Of a stretch of 64,000 bases of DNA, positions 56,643-64,000 are shown piece by piece. The notes under the pieces are model-generated. The model was given only the letters and a program-made list of their open reading frames with translations, was not told the origin of the DNA and did no database searches. The DNA is taken from contig CM119266.1 of assembly GCA_051294375.1 (NCBI GenBank), forward strand, positions 1,865,554-1,929,553. The letters are read 5' to 3'. Source of the stretch: Paraspadella gotoi (lineage: Eukaryota > Chaetognatha). The stretch's first letter is position 1; the number at the start of each line of letters is the position of its first letter. Made by a program: the position numbers and the translations under genes.

Positions 56643-57149
56643 NNNNNNNNNNNNNNNNNNNNNNNNNNNNNNNNNNNNNNNNNNNNNNNNNNNNNNNNNN
56701 NNNNNNNNNNNNNNNNNNNNNNNNNNNNNNNNNNNNNNNNNNNNNNNNNNNNNNNNNNNNNNNNNNNNNNNNNNNNNNNNNNNNNNNNNNNNNNNNNNNN
56801 NNNNNNNNNNNNNNNNNNNNNNNNNNNNNNNNNNNNNNNNNNNNNNNNNNNNNNNNNNNNNNNNNNNNNNNNNNNNNNNNNNNNNNNNNNNNNNNNNNNN
56901 NNNNNNNNNNNNNNNNNNNNNNNNNNNNNNNNNNNNNNNNNNNNNNNNNNNNNNNNNNNNNNNNNNNNNNNNNNNNNNNNNNNNNNNNNNNNNNNNNNNN
57001 NNNNNNNNNNNNNNNNNNNNNNNNNNNNNNNNNNNNNNNNNNNNNNNNNNNNNNNNNNNNNNNNNNNNNNNNNNNNNNNNNNNNNNNNNNNNNNNNNNNN
57101 NNNNNNNNNNNNNNNNNNNNNNNNNNNNNNNNNNNNNNNNNNNNNNNNN
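56643..57149. other. assembly gap in (CT)n
   Basis: 507 N; the left flank is (CT)n. After it, 57150-58020 is AT-rich with no supported gene; a frame ending at 57342 has no start or acceptor outside the gap. Confidence 0.95.
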
Positions 57150-58037
57150 AAATAAACATAAGATAGATGTTTTTTCTAATTTTTTTGTGGTTTCACGTTT
57201 CCAACAAATTTCTGTGAATATCGCTACGGGCACAACTTACAAGATTCTTTATGAAGAGACATCTGTCGCGAGAAATCTAAAACGAGTAAATATAAAAAAA
57301 ACAACAAAAGTGACCTTCCACGTGACTCGAAAGCTCAGTTAATAATTAAAATTTATAAATAAAAATCGATTTTCGCTAAGGCATATTCGAAGGAAATCCA
57401 ATTAGTCGCTTAGAATTGGAACTGATTACATTTGCATTTAACCGGGAGCCTTAAATAGGACAAAAAAAAAGGAAGAATAATACTTCATCTTTTTGCAAAA
57501 TTCCGGTACTAAAAATACGCGATTCGACGTTTGAATTTATTGTAGAAAGATTTTGTTTCGGGTTGAAGGTCGAATTCAAGGTTAAGAGTCGAGTCGATGG
57601 CAAATATTTGGATTTAAAAAAAATATTTGGTGGTTTGAGCTTTAAATCAAATGTTGACAGATGAATAGAATAAAATGAGAAGTAAGAATGGAAAGTAATT
57701 TTCATATTAAGTATTAAACCATTAAAGTTTGTTTGTACATAAAAACGCTTAATATGAAGGTAGAAATTATTGAGAAACAACTTGAGATTTGAGTGTTGAA
57801 TTAAATTTAGTTACGTTTGAAAATGAACTGATTGATAATAAGAATAAAATTACCTTGGATTAATACAAAGTTAGAAAGAAAGAAAAAAGAGAAAAGAATA
57901 GAATGAAAAACAAACTAAACACAAAAAGTAGGTAATAAAAGGTGTACAGGTTGAAGAAGGTAAAAAAGTATGAAAGAAAAACAAAGAGAGATAGAAACGC
58001 CAGTCATAAAAATATAAAATGAAGAGAAACGACCGTC

Positions 58038-58244
58038 TTAGTATCCTTGTATCTCCGTTGATGAGTTTCTGTGAGAAGTAAAGGAATACCGACCGTGGTC
58101 GTCTTCAACGTCCTCCTGGTTGGAATCGTTGTCGTCTTTCCTCGTCTTTTCTTCGCCGTCGGCAAGTCATGTTTTGTCGATAGCCTCGCTTTGAGACCTC
58201 ATTGGTTCCGTTATCTCCGTTTTATCGCTCAGCGTTGATGCGTT
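58038..58244 (-). other. hydrophilic open frame broken by one stop
   Basis: On the minus strand one frame runs NASTLSDKTEITEPMRSQSE, AIDKT, TGA, then LADGEEKTRKDDNDSNQEDV and on to TAA (58038). Apart from the single TGA it would be about 68 codons of acidic, polar sequence. No splice site removes the stop cleanly. May be chance, a decayed exon or an error. Confidence 0.2.
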
Positions 58245-58557
58245 CTTTTGTTTGTAAAAAAAAATACAAGCGTTTGTTTACAATTGAGTCGATGTGCCGA
58301 AGGCCGATTCGGTTTTTCGTTCTTTGATGCGGGAGTCTCAAGATTTACTATGGTTTCTTTTCTAGTTGCTGCGATAGGCCAAAAAAACTATTTAAGTATG
58401 AACTGCATCAGAAATACGTATGAATTATTTTGAATAAAGTTCTATTTTAATTTTAACATCTTAGATTATTTTTTAGCTCAACGATGACAACGACGAAAAG
58501 AAACTCGGGTGATACAACCTCTCTCTCTTACTCTACTCTCAAAAAGCGCCCAGGTGC

Positions 58558-58590
<33 letters not shown>

Positions 58591-58777
58591 NNNNNNNNNN
58601 NNNNNNNNNNNNNNNNNNNNNNNNNNNNNNNNNNNNNNNNNNNNNNNNNNNNNNNNNNNNNNNNNNNNNNNNNNNNNNNNNNNNNNNNNNNNNNNNNNNN
58701 NNNNNNNNNNNNNNNNNNNNNNNNNNNNNNNNNNNNNNNNNNNNNNNNNNNNNNNNNNNNNNNNNNNNNNNNNNNNN
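58591..58777. other. assembly gap inside (CT)n
   Basis: 187 N flanked on both sides by (CT)n (58559-58590 and 58778-58803). Confidence 0.95.
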
Positions 58778-59126
58778 TCTCTCTCTCTCTCTCTCTCTCT
58801 CTCACTTTTTTTCAACCCCTCCGTCGGGATTGTTCATCTTCGTTTTGTTGATGCCTACTTTGTTGTCGTCGTTGTTGTTTTTGTTGTCGTTGTTATCGAT
58901 GTCTTTTTTTTCACTTTTCTTCTTCACGTGAGGATTTCACTTCGCATCACTTCACGAACTCATTTGCATAGAGTTCGAAGAGCGAGTTGTTCTTTTTTTT
59001 TATTCCCAAATAGATTTTAAAATTTTTCGTTTTCGCGATCGAAAATCGATGAGAGAGCGAACACGTGAGTCACGACTCACAAGGATTCTTTGCTAAAATT
59101 CCTTTCTTCAAATTCGTCATCTGAGA

Positions 59127-59127
59127 C

Positions 59128-59194
<67 letters not shown>

Positions 59195-59195
59195 A
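59127..59195. repeat. (GAC)n trinucleotide repeat, about 22 units
   Basis: Pure CGA/GAC tract. It is followed by a 31/32-bp direct repeat (ATCAGAATTAGATCGACGTC at about 59205 and 59237) and by a short (CTG)n at 59519-59536. 59240-60020 has no supported gene; a smaller (GAC)n lies at 59949-59970. Confidence 0.95.
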
Positions 59196-60025
59196 ATGTC
59201 TGTTATCAGAATTAGATCGACGTCATCTTAAAGTTATCAGAATTAGATCGACGTCATCCTTAAAGTCGTGAAGGATCGAGATTCGAAGCGACGACGCAAA
59301 ATCGCTTGAACGGGAAGATTTTAAGCTTAAGTCACGACAACGTCAAAATCAACGACGACGAAACCAAGTCACAGATTACGTCACCGACCACTTTTTTTTT
59401 CACTTCTTCGACGCGACATCAGGTTTTTTCTTTATTGTCCCTCGTTCCTTCCTCATCTCCATCTCATCCGACGACGAAAACGACGACGACCGAGAAAGCG
59501 ATCGACAACGCTGCTCAGTGCTGCTGCTGCTGCTGCTCAGTGCTCACCTGTTTCAAATTACAAAAGCTTGAGAAAATACTAATTGTAAAAAAAAAACAAA
59601 AAAAAAAACCCGAATTTAACATCACGGTTTCAATTTAGCTTGCTCATTCCCGTGCTTTGAGAGCTGAACCTCAAAGTACAAACCAAAGTTTTGTTAATAT
59701 TCTTCTTTTGTTATAAAATATTCAAAAATAATATGCATCTGGTGCAGTTTTGTTATTAATGAGGCGACTTACCTACTAGATGGAGAGATAAAAGTTAAAC
59801 TCAGTTAAAGTTAAGCTCAGTTGAGAAACTTTTAACTTAAATCTTTTGAATTGTGTTTTGACTGTGTAGGACATTTTGGTCGTAACAAAGCCAATGAAAA
59901 TATCTAATCTCCAGGTGCAAGTCCAATTAAAAGTATAAAGAAGAGCTACGACGACGACGACGACGACGACGATCACGCCTTCGTCCAAAAAAACACTTTG
60001 GTTTTTCGAACCGCAAATAGCCGTC

Positions 60026-60061
<36 letters not shown>

Positions 60062-60205
60062 NNNNNNNNNNNNNNNNNNNNNNNNNNNNNNNNNNNNNNN
60101 NNNNNNNNNNNNNNNNNNNNNNNNNNNNNNNNNNNNNNNNNNNNNNNNNNNNNNNNNNNNNNNNNNNNNNNNNNNNNNNNNNNNNNNNNNNNNNNNNNNN
60201 NNNNN
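60062..60205. other. assembly gap in (CT)n
   Basis: 144 N; the left flank is (CT)n. Confidence 0.95.
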
Positions 60206-60260
60206 CCTAAGGTCAGGTCTTTGTTTTCCCCTCCGTTTTATTGACAAATATGAGTTTCAC

Positions 60261-60320
60261 CTTTGATGGATGAGGTTTGGTTCCGACGGTGCCGCAGAGA
60301 GGTTGGCGAGGTGAGCGTGG
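60261..60320 (-). CDS. 3' part of an exon cut by a gap
   Basis: On the minus strand, HAHLANLSAAPSEPNLIHQ runs from the gap to a very good donor ATCAAAG/GTGAAA (60260). If unspliced, another frame reads to TGA as VGTKPHPSKVKLIFVNKTEG.. The 5' part is inside the 288-N gap. It may belong with the exon at 60609-60862 on the other side. Confidence 0.35.
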
Positions 60321-60608
60321 NNNNNNNNNNNNNNNNNNNNNNNNNNNNNNNNNNNNNNNNNNNNNNNNNNNNNNNNNNNNNNNNNNNNNNNNNNNNNNNN
60401 NNNNNNNNNNNNNNNNNNNNNNNNNNNNNNNNNNNNNNNNNNNNNNNNNNNNNNNNNNNNNNNNNNNNNNNNNNNNNNNNNNNNNNNNNNNNNNNNNNNN
60501 NNNNNNNNNNNNNNNNNNNNNNNNNNNNNNNNNNNNNNNNNNNNNNNNNNNNNNNNNNNNNNNNNNNNNNNNNNNNNNNNNNNNNNNNNNNNNNNNNNNN
60601 NNNNNNNN
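60321..60608. other. assembly gap (288 N) with (GA)n at its right edge
   Basis: Separates two minus-strand exon candidates. Confidence 0.95.
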
Positions 60609-60862
60609 GAGAGAGAGGGCCATTCCGTGAAACGGCCGATAACAACGTAAAGATTCTCTCGCGTTTAGCGAATATAAACCGTTTGCGAAAAGATTGCACA
60701 GTGGGATACGGTTATGGCGAAACTCGGAAGAGACACTGTGTTTTATGGTTAAAGAGTCTAGCGAATAGACTTTTTGTATTGAAATAATCAATAATAAAAA
60801 TTGATATATACTATGAAAACGTTTAACGATTTGAGGTAACGCGTCCAACTTAAATGCCGAAT
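60609..60862 (-). CDS. coding exon candidate running into a gap
   Basis: On the minus strand the acceptor AAAGCTTTTGCAG precedes about 84 open codons reading SAFKLDALPQIVKRFHSIYQ, a hydrophobic FLLLIISI segment, then SVSSEFRHNRIPLCNLFANG.., CYRPFHGMALS before the gap. The end of the exon is not visible. Caution: the plus strand is also open (ETADNNVKILSRLANINRLR.. to TAA at 60787) and looks equally protein-like; the strong minus acceptor decides the call. No family recognised. Confidence 0.4.
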
Positions 60863-60936
60863 CTGCAAAAGCTTTAATCTATTATTGCCCCATTCATCGA
60901 CTCTTTGTCTTATCGCCTCCCATTGCCTCCCATTTA

Positions 60937-61308
60937 ATGCTTCAATGTTTTACTGCCGCTGATATTTTAGCATCAAAGGAGCGGCCATTGTTGATGGCAA
61001 TCGGCGATGAAATCATTGATGACAGAAGACCCAAAAGCTTTAAAGAAACTTGGATCGATCCAGTGATGATTATGGCATGTTTGGCTTTTTTTTTGTGGTT
61101 AGGTCTTGGGATTAAAAATATGCTTTTCTCCTCATTTTTTGCTCTGATTTTAATTTCTTTCTTTCATTTCCTTCTTTTTTTTTTTAAAGAAATATTGTCT
61201 CATCATTGGGCCATAACTGCGTCATTATTGTACCATTGTCTATGCCACATTAAACCGCTAATAAAAAAAATATTTCTTTTTTTATACTTTATACTCTCTA
61301 CTTACTAA
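60937..61308 (+). CDS. possible multi-pass membrane protein ORF, 123 aa
   Basis: ATG to TAA, starting MLQCFTAADILASKERPLLM. The first 45 residues are soluble and mixed (IGDEIIDDRRPKSFKETWID); then come hydrophobic stretches VMIMACLAFFLWLGLGI, MLFSSFFALILISFFHFLLF and a third near the end. The last part is T-rich and could be intron: a donor-like GTGG/GTTAG.. sits near 61100, and an acceptor TGATATTTTAG near 60970. Only the GC-balanced 60970-61090 part looks clearly coding. Confidence 0.3.
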   Translation: MLQCFTAADILASKERPLLMAIGDEIIDDRRPKSFKETWIDPVMIMACLAFFLWLGLGIKNMLFSSFFALILISFFHFLLFFFKEILSHHWAITASLLYHCLCHIKPLIKKIFLFLYFILSTY

Positions 61309-61559
61309 CATTTTTTCGTACAAAGTTATTTATTTTTAGTCGGATTTTTTATTATTTAGTTATTTTTCATTGGCTTTTTATATTTTTCAGACTTTAGTTT
61401 TCTTATATTAATCAAGCCCTCGATCATAAAATCGGCATTTATTTTTGGGCCATCAAAATTATTATCAATCTTTATCACCCAATTACCACCGAGTTAAAGT
61501 TAAAGTTCTTTTGTCTCATTCTAATCTTATTTTAACTTGAATTTCTAATTACTATCTAT

Positions 61560-62090
61560 TCTATTCTCAACTACACTATAACCAATCAACCAATGACTTT
61601 AAATCAGTTTAAATTTTTAACCAATCACCGGCCTTTTCGCTTTCCCTCCCCCGATCAGACATCAAGACTGAGTAGAGAATCGTGAGGTCGAATGGGAATC
61701 GACCTTTGACTCGGGAGCCAATCGCCTCGTTTCTCGACTTCCGGTCGCTTAATTTCATCCAATCGGAGAGCTTGAAAAATTGTTTGCGTCCCTTTGTGGA
61801 TTTTACAAAGAGTTTTGATCGTAAAATTTTCGCTTTAATAATAAATTTCTGTTTCTTTTTCCTCGCAGTCTTTTAAAATTTTGGTAGGTAATTTTTTTAC
61901 TATTGACTTTTTTCAACTCGACGTTTGAAAATGGCGCAGCAACTACAATGACGAGATCCTCACAAGAGATCGATTTAGCACAATAAATTCTGTAAACCGT
62001 TGAAGAGCTCACAAAGTAGATTGCGTCAATATAGTTTTGCTATACATTAGACCAATCAGAAATCTAACTTATATTGCCTCTTTGACCAAT
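61560..62090 (+). promoter_or_regulatory. cluster of CCAAT boxes with ETS-like site
   Basis: CCAAT occurs at about 61580, 61588, 61621, 61719, 61760, 62051 and 62083, all on the plus strand, most followed by C or G. ACTTCCGG (ETS-like) lies at about 61738. CCAAT (NF-Y) plus ETS is a common TATA-less promoter pattern in animals. No first exon could be assigned. Confidence 0.35.
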
Positions 62091-62474
62091 CACATTCGAA
62101 GTTTCATTTCGAAATCGTCCAGAGAGAAGGGCCGAGGCCGCCGTGGGGTCAGAAGTCAAAAAAGTCAGAAAAATCACCTAAGTCTTTCTGCTGTGTGTGT
62201 TAATGAGAAAAAAGTCTTATTAGATTCTGTTTTTTTTTTCTCTCTCTCTTTGCTTCAATTCTGTACATTCATTATTCAAAATACATTGTAATCCAGAAGT
62301 AACTGCGTCGTAGGCTTGTAGTCTTTTAATAAGCAGCCTAACAATTTCAGAGAGTAAGTTTTCTTGATTCGTTGTATTTCTCCTGCATTGCAATTTTCAC
62401 TCCATCTTTCTTATTCGGCCTTTTTCCCCCAAAATCCCCATTTTATCGGAAATAAATTAGTTTTTACATTTAAA

Positions 62475-62665
62475 GATTAACCTAGTAGTAGGGGTTATTA
62501 TTATGGTTTAGGTTAGTAAAATAGGTTAGGAAATGAGTAAATGAATTATGGTTAGGGTCAGTAATTAAATTTAGGGATTAGGATTACGGACTCAGGTTTA
62601 GATTAGGGGTTATGGTTAAGAATTGTGATAGGGTTAGAGATTAGGAATATGGGTTTGGTATCAGA
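62475..62665. repeat. degenerate TTAGG/GGTTAG-like motifs
   Basis: GGTTAG, GGATTAGG, AGGGTT and TTAGGG-like words recur irregularly, without a fixed period. It resembles a decayed interstitial telomere-type repeat but is too diverged to be sure. A similar looser patch is at 7790-7960. Confidence 0.3.
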
Positions 62666-62867
62666 TTAGGATTCAAGGAAAAGAGAACTAAAAGTTTTTA
62701 TTCTACGCTTTCTCTCCATCCTTTGTATCAAAACTAGTTTTACAGGGTAGTGATTCAAAACTTAGAAAGTCCGTATCACTTCATCTTTTTTTTATTTTGT
62801 GATGCATTGGGTGCATTTAAAGAAAAAAAATTAATTGAAGATACTTAACCAGACCTTGTTCTAACTA

Positions 62868-62939
62868 TTAATACAATGCGACAAGCACTGCTGCAAAAAC
62901 CACTCCTGCTACAGCACCCAAAAGAATCACAGCTGATCT
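62868..62939 (-). CDS. transmembrane-encoding terminal exon or relic
   Basis: On the minus strand the frame reads RSAVILLGAVAGVVFAAVLV, ALY, TAA: 20 small hydrophobic residues in a row from varied codons. The best acceptor, CTCAATCTTTCAG, lies just upstream, but between it and this stretch the same frame has K-R-L-TGA. So the exon must start at a poorer AG (TATGAAG), or it is decayed. The style resembles the membrane exons at 63481-63949 on the same strand. Confidence 0.3.
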   Translation of the reverse strand, partial: RSAVILLGAVAGVVFAAVLVALY

Positions 62940-63266
62940 TCATAAACGCTTCTGAAAGATTGAGCCACAGCTCGTAACGGTTTAGCCTACGCCATTGATA
63001 TTTTGGTTGAAAGAGAAAACATCAGTGATTATTTTAGTGTATTATAAAAAGACATTCAATAACTTCTTGCCTATAAAATCTGATGGTAAATACTATTCTA
63101 AGTTTTGATTCACTACCCTGTAGATAAAAATCTTGCACAAGTGAATTGAACAACTTTTTTGTATCTTTAACGAGTCAATATATTCTGACTAACATTTCCG
63201 TCATCATAATTTTAAAATTCCCTTCAAAGAAAATACAAATATAAATATGAAAAAAAAACCCTAACG

Positions 63267-63272
63267 TTTATT
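63267..63272 (-). terminator. possible polyadenylation signal AATAAA (minus strand)
   Basis: AATAAA on the minus strand, about 210 nt after the stop codon at 63481-63483. Confidence 0.35.
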
Positions 63273-63480
63273 TGCAGCTACGATACAATTAGAAAGATTC
63301 AAATACTAAAAAGTAATCATATTCCCAAAAGACTTGAATGTGTCCAAAACTAATGGCGCCATTATATTAATTCATATTTAAGCGCATAAAATATAGTTTT
63401 TTTATATATATATCAAAAATCCCATTTATATAAATATAAGTCTTGTATTTTTTAAAGCTTGGCCGGAGATTTTATGCTTT

Positions 63481-63949
63481 TCATCCTTTGATGAGACCCA
63501 ATTTAAGAAGAATCTGAACAACGAGTAGAATGGCGAGGACGATGATGGCCACCTGAAATTGGAAATTGGAAATTAGTTATCATATGCGTACTTAATGGTA
63601 AAAAACGTTATAAAACTTCATATCGTTATTACTATGGTTATTTTAATATCCTTTTTGTCTCCATTGATTTCGCTGTAAATAACTGTACAAATAGATGCCT
63701 TGAAGTTGAAACGTGTCAACTTACTCTAACCTCATTCGAAATTAGCCAATCCGGCAAAGATATTGTTTCCGAATCGAAGCGGAGAGCAATTCAAAATATA
63801 TTTTGAGCTAACTCAATCGTAACTAAGCTAAAGCTCCCTCACCAGCTTACCATTGCGAAATTTCCTGCGCTAAAGAATTTCGTTCTGACAGCGACGAGGA
63901 CAACCGCGATTATGATGAGGATAGCGCATAGGAACAACATTCCCAGGAA
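63481..63949 (-). CDS. last two exons of a multi-pass membrane protein
   Basis: Exon 1 (63949 to 63851, 99 nt) lies between TTTATCTTTACAG and donor GCAATG/GTAAGC and reads FLGMLFLCAILIIIAVVLVA, VRTKFFSAGNFAM. Exon 2 (63552 to 63481, 72 nt) follows CCAATTTCAG and reads VAIIVLAILLVVQILLKLGL, IKG, stop. Both are in phase 0 and the intron is 298 bp with good splice sites. Each exon encodes one membrane-spanning helix, with a short basic/polar loop between them. Earlier exons lie beyond the window's right edge. The family is not recognised: a small hydrophobic protein or the tail of a larger transporter or receptor are both possible. Confidence 0.7.
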
Positions 63950-64000
63950 CTGTAAAGATAAAATTATATTGACTTTATATATGAATAATATGTTTTAAAA

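Noticed and set aside
62868-63045. Alternative minus frame with a Cys-rich stretch (SCDSFGCCSRSGFCSSACR)
   Set aside because: It is the +1 shift of GCA/GTG-rich transmembrane codons; the hydrophobic frame explains the composition better.

Overview
This is a gene-poor stretch of eukaryotic nuclear DNA, most likely from an invertebrate animal. The reasons are: short exons bounded by GT/AG splice sites, introns of roughly 70 to 500 bp, no operons or Shine-Dalgarno sites, very many dinucleotide microsatellites, and an EB module joined to EGF-like domains (EB modules are best known from ecdysozoans such as arthropods and nematodes). I cannot name the species. Most long open frames here are translations of (CT)n/(GA)n tracts or run through N gaps and are not genes. 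I found real genes by looking for short coding exons with matching splice sites and reading phases.

Layout. 1-8 kb: pyrimidine- and purine-rich minisatellites and (CT)n/(GA)n blocks. 8.3 kb: one well-formed plus-strand coding exon whose donor site has been copied into a minisatellite. 9-19 kb: gaps, a diverged duplicated block (10.8 and 14.6 kb), possible exons at 12.3-13.2 kb and CpG-rich DNA without a recognisable gene. 20-30 kb: a CCAAT-rich promoter-like block, 17-, 31- and 19-bp tandem arrays, a tRNA-like element and a few short exon candidates. 30-37 kb: simple repeats, 44- and 45-bp minisatellites and a two-exon minus-strand gene model at 36.4-37.0 kb. 38.5-48.2 kb: two copies of the same sequence. 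The first is full of small indels and looks like poorly corrected gap-fill; the second carries intact exons.

The clearest gene is at 47.07-48.76 kb (plus): five exons in consistent phase, an EB-like cysteine module, then two EGF-like domains and a polyadenylation signal. Upstream in the same copy are a possible transmembrane exon (46.46-46.72 kb) and paired CRE and NF-I-like sites (44.2-44.3 kb). 49-55 kb holds long (CT)n/(GA)n tracts, several of them just upstream of possible splice acceptors, with terminal-exon candidates at 49.3 and 51.2 kb. A 78-bp hairpin element lies at 55.3 kb. 56-61 kb is broken by gaps inside (CT)n tracts and has minus-strand exon candidates around 60.3-60.9 kb. At the right edge (63.48-63.95 kb) are the last two exons of a minus-strand multi-pass membrane protein gene that continues outside the window.

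No transposase, reverse transcriptase, viral gene, rRNA, canonical tRNA or CRISPR array was recognised. Small gaps of 10 or 25 N lie at 20879-20903, 26803-26812, 43808-43832, 53669-53678, 53938-53947 and 55506-55515. Isolated exon calls rest on splice signals and open frames only and should be read as candidates.
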